Assembly (NCBI RefSeq): GCF_003797825.1
Contig: NZ_RKME01000007.1
Coordinates: forward strand, 62,001-126,000
Direction of reading: 5' to 3'
DNA length: 64,000 bases
Source of the DNA: Gordonia sp. OPL2
Lineage (GTDB): Bacteria; Actinomycetota; Actinomycetes; Mycobacteriales; Mycobacteriaceae
The notes beneath the pieces were generated by a model. The model had not been told where the DNA came from and did not search any database. It saw only the letters and a list, made by a program, of their open reading frames with translations. This document shows, piece by piece, positions 45,135-52,988 of the stretch; positions within the stretch are counted from its first letter, which is position 1; every line of letters starts with the position of its first letter. Made by a program: the position numbers and the translations under genes.

Positions 45135-46111
45135 GCGGTGGCGTATCCCTTCTGATCGGCCGATGTCTCCTCGGCCTCGACGGTGGTCGCGAATGGTTCG
45201 GTGATGAAGTCCGCCACCACGCGCAGTGCGGGGGTGGCCTCCGGGATCAGGGCCGGAAGTGCCTGGAACACATGTAGTTGCCCCGGCCAGATCTCGAGTC
45301 TGCAGTCCGCGCCGGCGTCGACGAGCATCCGTCGTGCCTCCTCGGCGTCGGCGACGAGCATCTCGGCGCCGCCGGCCTGGATCAGGGTGCGCGGCAGATC
45401 GTCGGCGCGATCGAGCGTCAGCCTCAGTCGTGGCAGGTCGTCGGGATGACCGGCGGTGTAGTGGCCGACGAGTCGTCGTGCCGCACGCGCCGAGATCAGT
45501 GGGTCCGGTGCGACCTCGCGTTCGCGTCGTCGCGCCAGTTCCAGAGTGAGATCGACGAGCGGCGACATCATCACCACCGACCTCGGCTGCGCCCGACCAT
45601 GACGGGCGTTCTCCGCCAACAGGTCCAGGATCAGATGTCCGCCGGCGGAGTCACCGGCGAGGGTGATGTTCTCGGCGCGGTAGCCGATGTCCTGCAGCCA
45701 CCCATAGGCCGCTTCCACGTCGTCGGCGGCCGCGGGGAACGGATGTTCGGGTGCGAGGCGGTAATCCACGGTGAAGGCAGGCATGCCGGTCAGATGGGTG
45801 AGGCGGGCGACGATCCCGCGATGCGTCCGGGCCGAGCAGATCGCGTACCCGCTGCCGTGCACATACAGGATCACCTGCCGTGAATCGGACGTGTGAGTCG
45901 GATACACCCACTCGCCGCGGAAGGTGCCGGTGGTGAGTTTGTCGATGCGGACGTGATGCGGTGGCGGACAGCCGATCAGCATGCCCGCCGCGACCAGCGC
46001 GCGCGACGTGTGGATCTGCATCCGGCCGGTCGGGAGGATCTCCGCGAACGGCCGCAGGGTCCGCCGTGTCAGCCACGCCGCCCGACGGGAAGCTCGTGAG
46101 TTCTGCGTCAC
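45131..46111 (-). CDS. HSL-family alpha/beta-hydrolase, LipR-like
   Basis: The 326-residue enzyme belongs to the hormone-sensitive lipase family: HGSGYAICSARTHRG (here HGSGY in place of the usual HGGG), nucleophile in GDSAGGHL near residue 163, an acid in APDPLIS-like region and a His in GQLHVF near 290. It hydrolyses short esters or lactones. The GTG at 46111 is chosen: TTGACA-N17-TGCGAT lies 6 nt upstream, fitting a leaderless transcript. It is the first gene of the operon running to 41763, divergent from the MerR gene. Confidence 0.85.
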   Translation of the reverse strand: MTQNSRASRRAAWLTRRTLRPFAEILPTGRMQIHTSRALVAAGMLIGCPPPHHVRIDKLTTGTFRGEWVYPTHTSDSRQVILYVHGSGYAICSARTHRGIVARLTHLTGMPAFTVDYRLAPEHPFPAAADDVEAAYGWLQDIGYRAENITLAGDSAGGHLILDLLAENARHGRAQPRSVVMMSPLVDLTLELARRREREVAPDPLISARAARRLVGHYTAGHPDDLPRLRLTLDRADDLPRTLIQAGGAEMLVADAEEARRMLVDAGADCRLEIWPGQLHVFQALPALIPEATPALRVVADFITEPFATTVEAEETSADQKGYATA

Positions 46112-46117
46112 ATTCCG

Positions 46118-46161
46118 ATCGCAACACCAATTGCGCCATCTGTCAATGGCACATTTGATGG
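46118..46161 (-). promoter_or_regulatory. Lipase-operon promoter with dyad
   Basis: On the minus strand TTGACA (46141-46146), 17 nt and TGCGAT (46118-46123) precede the GTG at 46111 by 6 nt. CCATC (46136-46140) and GATGG (46157-46161) form a dyad around the -35, a candidate site for the divergent MerR regulator. On the plus strand TAGAAT (46167-46172) may be the -10 for that regulator gene. Confidence 0.45.
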
Positions 46162-46223
46162 TGGGATAGAATCTGCGCGGTACGCTGGGACAACACACGA
46201 TCACCGACCGAGGAGAGGACCGG

Positions 46224-47117
46224 GTGGCCCGCACATCGTCGACGCGCCTGGCGCAGGTGGCCGCGCTGATCGAACACATGTCGGCGACTCCGTCGTACGT
46301 GGGCAGGCAGTCCCGCGATCTCGAGATCGCGGTGTCCAAACTCCTCGCCAACGCGACGCGCCAGGCACGGGGTCAGCCGCCGGTGGCGCAGTATCGGATC
46401 GACGACCTCGCGCGCGTGACGGGCGTGACGACGCGCAACATCCGCGTCTACCGCGAACGCGGCCTCCTCGCTCCCCCGCATCGTGTGGGGCGTATCGCGC
46501 TCTACTCCGAGTCCCACGTCCGACGACTCGGCCTGATCAGCTCCATGTTGTCGCGGGGGTACACGATCGCCCACATCGACGAACTGATGACCGCCTGGCA
46601 GGAGGGCCGGCAGATCGGCGACATCCTCGGCCTCGAGACCGAGCTCGCCGACATCGAACAGACGCCGACGACCCGCTCGACGACCCTTGCCGACCTCGCC
46701 GACGCCGGCCTCTCCGCCGACGACGCCGAGCGACTCGAACACCTCGCGATCCTCCGCATCAACACCCCCGACGATGTGATCGTCCGGGAGCCGACACTTC
46801 TCGACACGATCCTCGCCCTCGTCACCGAGCAACGACCCGCGTCGCTGGTCGTCGGCGTCATCGAGAAGGTCGCCCCGGCGTTCGAGGCGCTCGGCCAAGC
46901 GATGGTCGATGCCGCCGACACGCTGACCGGCGCGGCGTCGCCCGACGACACGGGGGACGGACGGCTCACCGAGACGACGCTGACGCTGATCCAACTACGG
47001 GCACTCGCCGAGGCAGCCACCCGCGTGACCCTCACCGAAACGACGAACACGCTTCTGACGCAGTCACTTGCGGATCTGGCTTCTGACCCGAAGGCCGACG
47101 GTGACGACGTCGAGTAG
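46224..47117 (+). CDS. MerR-family transcriptional regulator
   Basis: The 297-residue protein has its MerR helix-turn-helix at about residues 57-125 (RIDDLARVTGVTTRNIRVYRERGLLAPP, then ALYSESHVRRLGLISSMLSRGY), preceded by a 50-residue extension that is unusual for MerR proteins. The C-terminal half is helical and may bind an effector. GTG start after GAGGAGAGG. It is divergent from the lipase-SDR-diiron-monooxygenase operon and very probably controls it. Confidence 0.87.
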   Translation: MARTSSTRLAQVAALIEHMSATPSYVGRQSRDLEIAVSKLLANATRQARGQPPVAQYRIDDLARVTGVTTRNIRVYRERGLLAPPHRVGRIALYSESHVRRLGLISSMLSRGYTIAHIDELMTAWQEGRQIGDILGLETELADIEQTPTTRSTTLADLADAGLSADDAERLEHLAILRINTPDDVIVREPTLLDTILALVTEQRPASLVVGVIEKVAPAFEALGQAMVDAADTLTGAASPDDTGDGRLTETTLTLIQLRALAEAATRVTLTETTNTLLTQSLADLASDPKADGDDVE

Positions 47118-47490
47118 CCGACGCCCACGTGTCGCACCCGACGTCTGGCCGTGGCTCTACGCCGTCGCGTCGCCGTTCGTCGCCGGAGTGGTCGTCCTCG
47201 CAACGCTCGCGACGCTGCAGGGCGGCGGCGACTTCTGCGATCCCTCGTACTCGAGCATCGACGAGCGCAACTCCGATGCAGCTCGCTGGCAGTGGACCCT
47301 CACCGGCACCGGAGTGGTGATGATCGGGCTCGGTGTGTTCCTTGCGGCGCAGGCGATCCGTCGGCGCGACGTGATCCGACGCCTTCGATCACTGCGGGTC
47401 ACCGCAGCCGTCGGCGTCTGCCTGATCGCGATCGCCGGATTCGCCTACCTCATCGTCGTCGGGGATACCCAGACCGACTGCGGCTTCTGA
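47101..47490 (+). CDS. Small membrane protein
   Basis: The 129-residue product has three hydrophobic segments (WLYAVASPFVAGVVVLATLA, TGTGVVMIGLGVFLAAQAI, AVGVCLIAIAGFAYLIVV) and Cys in GDFCDP and near the end. It starts at GTG 47101, overlapping the MerR stop by 17 bp, so it is co-transcribed with it. Function unknown. Confidence 0.7.
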   Translation: MTTSSSRRPRVAPDVWPWLYAVASPFVAGVVVLATLATLQGGGDFCDPSYSSIDERNSDAARWQWTLTGTGVVMIGLGVFLAAQAIRRRDVIRRLRSLRVTAAVGVCLIAIAGFAYLIVVGDTQTDCGF

Positions 47491-47605
47491 GCGTCCGCCG
47501 CCGGTTCGTCCCGGGGTATCACCCCATCCCCCGCCGGCTCGCGGCGGACGACGAGATACCCGAGGGAAGAACAGAATTGCCCGACGGCCCGCCCGACCTA
47601 CCGCA

Positions 47606-48358
47606 TCACTCGCCCCGTAGGTGCTGCCGGAAGAACAGGGCTGTGTGCTCGCCCTCGTGTGCCGGAATTCGCTTGTGCGTCCCGACGTGCGCCCGGAGCA
47701 TCTTGTCGTCCGACCCGATGGCGTCGAACAGTCGTAGCGCGGCGTCCCTGGGGATCTCGGGATCGTCCCACGACACGATGACGTCGACCGGAATGGTGAC
47801 GCGTCGCGCCGACTCGACAAGGCTGTCGTAGTCGAAGTACCCGCCGAACATGGCGGCGGAGATTCGAGAGTCGGCCGCCACCAACGGGATCCCGATCGCC
47901 GTCCCCAGTGTCATGCCTGCATAGCCGACCGGGGTGTCGGTCCCGATGTCGGGCAGCTGCTGCAGCGCGTCGAGCACGCGTCGCCACTCCGGCACCGCAC
48001 GCTCTGCGAGTGAGCTGTTGAGGTCGGCGATGATCGGCGCGAGGGGTTCACCGTTGCGCCGGGCGTGCCCGATCGCGGCGACCCATGTCTCGTCGTCGGC
48101 CGACCGCGGCCGCCCGCCGTGGCCGGGTGCGTCGATGCTTGCGACAGTGAACCCGTGCGCGCGGACGGACTGTTCGGCGCGGCGGATCTGTGCGGGGAGA
48201 CGACGGTGGAGTCCACCGCCGTGCCCCATCAGTATCAGTGCCGGCGGATCGGTCGGATCGGTCGGCGACCAAAGGGTCCCCGGGATGCCGTCGACAGCGA
48301 ATTCACGTTCGATGACGCCGTCGGACGATGTCTCGGTGTGCAGGTCTGGTGCGTTCAT
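47606..48358 (-). CDS. Alpha/beta-fold hydrolase with Thr at the nucleophile
   Basis: The 250-residue protein has the oxyanion motif MGHGGGLHRR near residue 45, a dienelactone-hydrolase-like core, acid in VSWDDPEIPRD near 200 and His in IPAHEGEH near 238. The nucleophile elbow reads GYAGMTLGTAIG near 145, with Thr where a Ser (or Cys) is normal. The enzyme may be inactive, or Thr may serve. Its unusually long, structured leader (48360-48540) suggests RNA-level control. ATG at 48358. Confidence 0.8.
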   Translation of the reverse strand: MNAPDLHTETSSDGVIEREFAVDGIPGTLWSPTDPTDPPALILMGHGGGLHRRLPAQIRRAEQSVRAHGFTVASIDAPGHGGRPRSADDETWVAAIGHARRNGEPLAPIIADLNSSLAERAVPEWRRVLDALQQLPDIGTDTPVGYAGMTLGTAIGIPLVAADSRISAAMFGGYFDYDSLVESARRVTIPVDVIVSWDDPEIPRDAALRLFDAIGSDDKMLRAHVGTHKRIPAHEGEHTALFFRQHLRGE

Positions 48359-48359
48359 G

Positions 48360-48540
48360 GTGGTGCCTTTCGAAATGCCTGGCGTGGAGGCACTCCCGCG
48401 ACACCTGATGTCAGGACGGACCGCACTGCGAAGGGAGCACCCACTCGGATGTATCGATCACGGGTACCACCTCCCTTCGCGCTGTCTCGGCGGCCGGAGG
48501 GAAGCGTAGCAGCAGGTCCTTATTCGGTCACCTGACTTTG
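48360..48540 (-). promoter_or_regulatory. Structured mRNA leader, attenuator-like
   Basis: The leader of the hydrolase gene (minus strand) holds a 10-bp perfect helix pairing 48471-48480 with 48428-48437 (GCGAAGGGAG/CTCCCTTCGC), extended inside by ACCC/GGGT. Between is GGTGGTACC, similar to a T-box core, but only about 60 nt lie upstream, too few for a T-box specifier stem. Nearer the ATG, 48388-48393 can pair either with 48376-48380 or with the ribosome site at 48363-48368, an on/off choice. CCTGACATCAGG forms a further small hairpin. Overlapping short frames, one with three Leu codons CTG CTG CTA and one with TGC TGC, run through the helix, as in leader-peptide attenuators. Confidence 0.5.
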
Positions 48541-48564
48541 TCCACCCGCATGCTGCGGAGGTCG

Positions 48565-48570
48565 TACGGT
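48565..48570 (+). promoter_or_regulatory. -10 element, leaderless small gene
   Basis: TACGGT, 7 nt, then GTG at 48578; there is no ribosome site. Confidence 0.4.
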
Positions 48571-48577
48571 CGACGGC

Positions 48578-48928
48578 GTGCCACCCGTCTACATGATCGA
48601 ACTCGATGACATCGAACGCGACTTCCTGGAGACGGGACTCCTTCAATGGGGTGGAGTCGTCGCGATGACCGACGCTCTGGCCCGCGCTATCGGTCATCGG
48701 GACGCGGTCGACTTCTACGCGGAGAGCGCCCGATGTGCCGACCGCATCGCCGGTGGCGTCGGCATCACCACTGATGCGTGGCGGCGTTGCCTGACCGCAT
48801 GCGAGATTGCCTTTGCCAGCGAATCGCTCGGCCTCGGCCACGAATGGGATGATTTCAGCGAATTCGACCCCAACGAGACCTACCAGGCGATGCGCCGCCT
48901 TCAGTGGAAGATCGCTGAGCTCGGCTGA
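48578..48928 (+). CDS. Hypothetical small protein
   Basis: The 116-residue product (MPPVYMIELDDIERDF at the start, GHEWDDFSEFDPNETYQ near the end) is acidic, mainly helical, and without signal peptide or membrane segments. It matches nothing I recognise. The GTG fits a leaderless transcript, and codon use is normal for the region. It is divergent from the hydrolase with the structured leader. Confidence 0.65.
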   Translation: MPPVYMIELDDIERDFLETGLLQWGGVVAMTDALARAIGHRDAVDFYAESARCADRIAGGVGITTDAWRRCLTACEIAFASESLGLGHEWDDFSEFDPNETYQAMRRLQWKIAELG

Positions 48929-49078
48929 CCCTCGCCAATTGATGTCCCCCGATCGGTGGACCCCCCCATCCACCGGTCGATCAGCCGGTCGACGGAGTCC
49001 GACGGCCGCCTCACCAGGGCAAAGTCATGGGTGTCGCCGGAACAACCCGCACCGGCCCCCACCCGAGGAGACCCGCTC

Positions 49079-49558
49079 ATGAACACCAAGACCCGCCGCA
49101 TCACCGCCGGAATCGCCGGACTCGCCGCCGTCGCAGCCACCGCAGGGATCGGATTCGCCGTCGCCGGAGCAGCCAACGCCGGCACCATGCCGGTCACCCG
49201 CCCCGGGGAGCCGACGATCGCCATGACGATCACCAACCACACCGACAAGCCGGAGTACCTGATCGGCTCGACGACCGGCCAGGGCGGCCAGTGGGTCAAC
49301 GCACCGCAGCGCGTCCTGTACCCGGGGGCCAGCGAGACCGTCACCGCCGTCGCGCCGTTTGCGCACTCGCTGACCGCCAACGCGCAGTATCGGATCGGAC
49401 TGTTCGGCCCGACCGCCAACTACGAGATCGAGAACATGAAGGGCAACACCAACACTGCGATGAGCGGCATCTGGGGACCGCACGCCCAGAACTACTGGAT
49501 GAGCCACAACATCAGCAGCCGTTACCCGATGGTGAACGTCGGTTTCGATCAGTGGTGA
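49079..49558 (+). CDS. Secreted hypothetical protein
   Basis: The 159-residue protein has a Sec signal peptide cleaved after ANAG (about residue 35). The mature part is beta-rich (IAMTITNHTDKPEYLIGSTT, RVLYPGASETVTAVAPF) and Asn-rich toward the end. GAGGAGACCC lies upstream of the ATG. The fold looks like small secreted proteins of Gordonia and mycobacteria without known role. A strong hairpin follows at 49587. Confidence 0.75.
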   Translation: MNTKTRRITAGIAGLAAVAATAGIGFAVAGAANAGTMPVTRPGEPTIAMTITNHTDKPEYLIGSTTGQGGQWVNAPQRVLYPGASETVTAVAPFAHSLTANAQYRIGLFGPTANYEIENMKGNTNTAMSGIWGPHAQNYWMSHNISSRYPMVNVGFDQW

Positions 49559-49586
49559 GCGGGCCACAGATCGACAACCGGTAGCG

Positions 49587-49624
49587 CCGTGATCCCCACC
49601 TTCCCCCGAAGGTGGGGATCACGG
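49587..49624. terminator. Terminator hairpin
   Basis: A perfect 16-bp inverted repeat: CCGTGATCCCCACCTT (49587-49602) and its complement at 49609-49624 around CCCCCG. GACAACCG just upstream can also pair with CGGTTGTC downstream, so a longer stem with a bulge is possible. It lies after the secreted-protein gene. Confidence 0.8.
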
Positions 49625-49734
49625 TTGTCTGCGATAGCGCTCCCATCCACAGACTCCACGGCTCATAGCTACGTTTGTTCCCAAGAAAGTACAATAGTGG
49701 CGGTTTCGGTTGCACTTTTCGTAGGAGGCGTCAC

Positions 49735-50922
49735 ATGGTCTGGCCATCGTGCCGTGTGGAAGAGCGTCCGTGGGTGTCCAGCGGACGCTCTCCGTCGCGC
49801 GCCGATCGATTACTCCGATCGATCGAGGTGGCAGTTCCACCCTTCATCGCCGATCTTCCTTACGAGGTGATCGGTGCGGCTGCCCGCGCGCACGAGGCCG
49901 CGGTGATAGCGGTGGCGCGCTTGGAGGCCGGCCACGGCGCTCATCTCGCCCCTCTCGCCGACTTCCTCCTGCGGACCGAATCGATCGCATCATCGAAGAT
50001 CGAGCACGTCGACGCTGATCTCCGATCATTCGGAAAAGCTCTCGCCGGCGGCAGGTCCAGTGCCGAGGCGCAGTCTCAGCTGGCCGCCGTCCACGCACTG
50101 ATCACGATGGTCGACGCCGCGGGATCGGAGGCGATATCCCTGAATCTTCTACTGCGGGCGCACGACACTCTCATGTCCGTCGGCCGGCACCAGCCGGACG
50201 ACGTCGGACGCCTTCGTGACGTGCAGAACTGGATCGGAGGCAGCGACTACTCACCCCGTAACGCACTGTTCGTGCCGCCCCCACCAGATCTGGTCACGAC
50301 TCTGATGAGCGACTTGATCGAGTTCACCAACAGAACCGACCTCCCGATCCTGGCGCAGGCAGCGATCGCGCACGCCCAGTTCGAGTCGATCCACCCTTTC
50401 GTCGACGGTAACGGCCGAATCGGTCGAGCATTGATCAGCGCGATTCTCCGACGACGCGGACTCACCAATCGGGTGACCGTTCCCCTCGCGTCCGCGATGC
50501 TCGCCGACACGGGAAGATACTTCACCGAGCTCGGCCACTACCGATCCGGGAACGTCGACGGCTTCGTCGAGTATGTCGCCGTCGGCACGCTCCACGCCGC
50601 CGCATCCGCGGAAGAGTCGGCGCAGGTGCTGGCCGGGCTGCCGGCTGAGTGGCGCGACCGAGCCAGACCTCGGGCCAACTCGGCCGACGCATGCCTCATC
50701 GACGCCCTCCTCGGTACGCCGGTGATGGACGCGGACACCGCACAACTCATCACCGGAACGTCTGATGCGAGTACATATCGCGCGCTATCCCGACTGACCG
50801 ACAGCGGTGTGCTCGAACTGATCTCGACGAGCAAACGCAATCAGGTATGGGCGGCCCCGGACGTCCTCGGCGAACTCGATGCGCTGTCGGCAGCGATCGG
50901 CCGGCGAACCCTGTCAGGGTGA
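49735..50922 (+). CDS. Fic-domain protein
   Basis: The 395-residue protein has the complete Fic motif HPFVDGNGRIGR at about residues 220-231, which transfers AMP or a related group to target hydroxyls. Before it lies an N-terminal helix with SSKIEH near 86-91, resembling the inhibitory (S/T)xxxE motif of class II Fic proteins, so the protein is likely self-restrained and not part of a two-gene toxin-antitoxin unit. A C-terminal winged helix (about 330-395) may bind DNA. ATG at 49735 follows AGGAGG. No antitoxin gene is adjacent. The target is unknown. Confidence 0.88.
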   Translation: MVWPSCRVEERPWVSSGRSPSRADRLLRSIEVAVPPFIADLPYEVIGAAARAHEAAVIAVARLEAGHGAHLAPLADFLLRTESIASSKIEHVDADLRSFGKALAGGRSSAEAQSQLAAVHALITMVDAAGSEAISLNLLLRAHDTLMSVGRHQPDDVGRLRDVQNWIGGSDYSPRNALFVPPPPDLVTTLMSDLIEFTNRTDLPILAQAAIAHAQFESIHPFVDGNGRIGRALISAILRRRGLTNRVTVPLASAMLADTGRYFTELGHYRSGNVDGFVEYVAVGTLHAAASAEESAQVLAGLPAEWRDRARPRANSADACLIDALLGTPVMDADTAQLITGTSDASTYRALSRLTDSGVLELISTSKRNQVWAAPDVLGELDALSAAIGRRTLSG

Positions 50923-50983
50923 CCGACCGGACCGCGACCCACCCACGTGAATGACAGAACTCGGCGCCCGCGTGGGCTGACCA

Positions 50984-50989
50984 TACCCT
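50984..50989 (+). promoter_or_regulatory. -10 element, leaderless membrane-protein gene
   Basis: TACCCT, 7 nt, then ATG at 50997; there is no ribosome site. Confidence 0.35.
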
Positions 50990-50996
50990 CGTCACC

Positions 50997-51527
50997 ATGC
51001 ACACTGGCTCGAGTGACTCACCCGCGCGCTCGGATGCGCGCGCGTACGAACCCACAGTCGAGCGACCCGGAACGATCCTGGCCGCTGTCGCTCTCATGTA
51101 TGGCGGTGCTGCCCTGCAACTCGTAGGACTGATCGTCGCGTTGGGCGGCTTGAACACGGCGCGCCTCAAGGCACGAACCGCCGACGCGCGTGCGAGGGCC
51201 GGCGGACTCTCCGCCGACGAGTTCTCCGGCGCCGTGCAGTCCGGCGCCACGATCGGCGCGGTTGTCATCATCGTCGTCAGCTTGGCCGCGATCGCACTGT
51301 GGATCTGGATGGCCCGCAGCAACTATCGCGGGATGCGCTGGGCGCGCACGACGGCGACCATCCTGGGCGTGCTCGGCATCATCGGCTGCACCGTCTCCGC
51401 GATCGGCGCCGACGGCGGGGGCACGGCGGTCCTCGACATCGCCATCGCCGTGCTGGCCGCCGGGATCGTCGCGCTGCTCCACCATCGCGAATCGACCGAC
51501 TTCTACGAGGCGATGGACGTCAGTTGA
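50997..51527 (+). CDS. Membrane protein with four helices
   Basis: The 176-residue protein has hydrophobic segments at about 25-50, 90-110, 120-135 and 145-162, with a 25-residue polar N-terminus. No family motif is recognised. It overlaps by 8 bp the convergent gene at 51520. Confidence 0.7.
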   Translation: MHTGSSDSPARSDARAYEPTVERPGTILAAVALMYGGAALQLVGLIVALGGLNTARLKARTADARARAGGLSADEFSGAVQSGATIGAVVIIVVSLAAIALWIWMARSNYRGMRWARTTATILGVLGIIGCTVSAIGADGGGTAVLDIAIAVLAAGIVALLHHRESTDFYEAMDVS

Positions 51528-51969
51528 TCCGCTGCTCGGTCACCATGACCTCGCCATCGGTGAAAACGACTGCACTGCAGCTGAATGTGTTCTTCGGCCC
51601 AAGCCGTGCACCGCTGGGGATCTCCCCCGACACCGACACCGACCCGGCCACCGCCCACTCGGTCGCCACCGCCGATCGCGATCGGCCCGCCTGACGCAGT
51701 GCAGCGTCATCCTCGTCGCCGACGCTCGTGGTGCTTGTCCGCACTTCGGTGAACCGCGCCGAGGCCGCCTGCGACTCGGCGTCGGCCGATCCGCTCGTCG
51801 TCAATCGCTTGAGCAGATCGTCGCGCGCGGTGTCCTCACACATCCGGGTCGCCTCGGCCTTGCGATCACCGCGTTCCTGCATCGTCGAACGTCCGTGCAG
51901 AACAAGGAATCCGACGACGATGGCGGCCACCACCGCGACGGTCACCCACAGCGCACGGGCCCGCTGCAT
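51520..51969 (-). CDS. Membrane-anchored hypothetical protein
   Basis: The 149-residue protein has one N-terminal membrane segment (ALWVTVAVVAAIVVGFLVL) and a soluble extracytoplasmic part with two cysteines (RMCEDTAR and TFSCSAV) and a strand-rich end. ATG at 51969 lies 2 bp after the preceding gene's stop, so the two are probably co-transcribed. Function unknown. Confidence 0.65.
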   Translation of the reverse strand: MQRARALWVTVAVVAAIVVGFLVLHGRSTMQERGDRKAEATRMCEDTARDDLLKRLTTSGSADAESQAASARFTEVRTSTTSVGDEDDAALRQAGRSRSAVATEWAVAGSVSVSGEIPSGARLGPKNTFSCSAVVFTDGEVMVTEQRIN

Positions 51970-51971
51970 GC

Positions 51972-52856
51972 TCAGCCGACTCCGGACGCCCGAAGCGAGG
52001 CGGCGATCGTCCGCATAAGAAGACGACGTTCGGATCTGTCCTTGCGCACCTTCTGATTCACCTCGATGTGGATGAACTCCGCACCCCTGGCGCGGGCGGC
52101 GACGGCCTGCACGTTGGTGGTCGCGGCGAGCGCCTTGCACTTCTTCCCGTCGTAGGTGCAGGTGTCGAATCCCTCGTCCTCGAGGTCGGACGCAAGTCGA
52201 CGCAGGGTCGGCGACGGTTCCGCCACCGAGTTCGAGAGGACGACGTCGCCGAAGTCGTCGTGATTGTCCGAGGAGAACCCGTGGATCTGCACGACGGTCA
52301 TTCCCTTCTGGACCACCGCGTCATTGACCGCCGCGAAGGTGGAGTCACTGCGATGTGCCACATCGGCGCTGTCGTCGCCGGCATTGCGATGAGCGCCCGC
52401 CATCATGAACAGCCGCGCGCTGGACTGTGCGAACAACTGCGTGCCCATGTATTCGGAGTACCGGTCGGCGACCGGGTGCGGGATCTGCACGACCAGCTGC
52501 GACGTCGGTGCGCGACGCACGATGTACAGGCCGTTGCCTGCGGTTGGGTGGCCGCGTTCGACGAGTGCGACCACCGAGTCCGAACGTCCGTCACGCTGCT
52601 GCCCGGCGTTCGGCAGTTCCACCGGCACCTGGTCGTATGACTCCAGACTCGCCCGACCGGTGTTCATCAGCTCAGAGACCCCGGCGGCGATCGCCTGCCC
52701 AACAGCGGGTGACGGTGGCGCGTAGCTCGACGATTCGCGGTCGGGCGACGCCTTGATCACTCGGGACACCACCGAGCTGAGCTTTTCGGGCCGCACCTCG
52801 GGCTGCGTCTCACCCGCCCGCTGGCCACACGCGGTCGCGACCGTCATGATGATCAC
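51972..52856 (-). CDS. Hypothetical protein with metal-hydrolase-like motifs
   Basis: This 294-residue protein ends with a conserved-looking region: VVQIHGFSSDNHDDFGDVVLSNS near residue 185, TTNVQAVAARARGAEFIHIEVNQKVR near 250. The pattern of GF-x-H, TTNVQ and EFIHIE recalls zinc amidohydrolases such as the N-formylglutamate or poly-gamma-glutamate hydrolase groups, but this is tentative. The N-terminus (MIIMTVATAC) carries a Cys at residue 10 that looks like a lipobox with too short a signal; the true start may be elsewhere or the signal truncated. It precedes a membrane-anchored protein gene. Confidence 0.55.
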   Translation of the reverse strand: MIIMTVATACGQRAGETQPEVRPEKLSSVVSRVIKASPDRESSSYAPPSPAVGQAIAAGVSELMNTGRASLESYDQVPVELPNAGQQRDGRSDSVVALVERGHPTAGNGLYIVRRAPTSQLVVQIPHPVADRYSEYMGTQLFAQSSARLFMMAGAHRNAGDDSADVAHRSDSTFAAVNDAVVQKGMTVVQIHGFSSDNHDDFGDVVLSNSVAEPSPTLRRLASDLEDEGFDTCTYDGKKCKALAATTNVQAVAARARGAEFIHIEVNQKVRKDRSERRLLMRTIAASLRASGVG

Positions 52857-52988
52857 TCCTGCCGCCCTTGGTACCGAAGCCCGGCCCCCTCCACCGTATC
52901 CGACTGTCGGCCTGCAGGATTGCCGTGAGCCAATAAAATCTCGCGTTCATTGCCCCTCGATGGAACCGTCGCGCCGTGCCCGACGATG

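Noticed and set aside
48428..48480. T-box riboswitch
   Set aside because: The GGTGGTACC core and helix are suggestive, but there is no room upstream for the specifier stem, and the downstream gene is not an aminoacyl-tRNA synthetase or amino-acid gene.
48458..48973. 171-residue minus-strand open frame covering 48578-48928
   Set aside because: Most of it is antisense to the small leaderless gene; only the final segment, within the hydrolase leader, is of interest as a possible leader-peptide frame, and it lacks a nearby start codon.
49735..50922. Fic/antitoxin two-gene module
   Set aside because: There is no small antitoxin gene beside it and the inhibitory-type motif is in the protein's own N-terminus.
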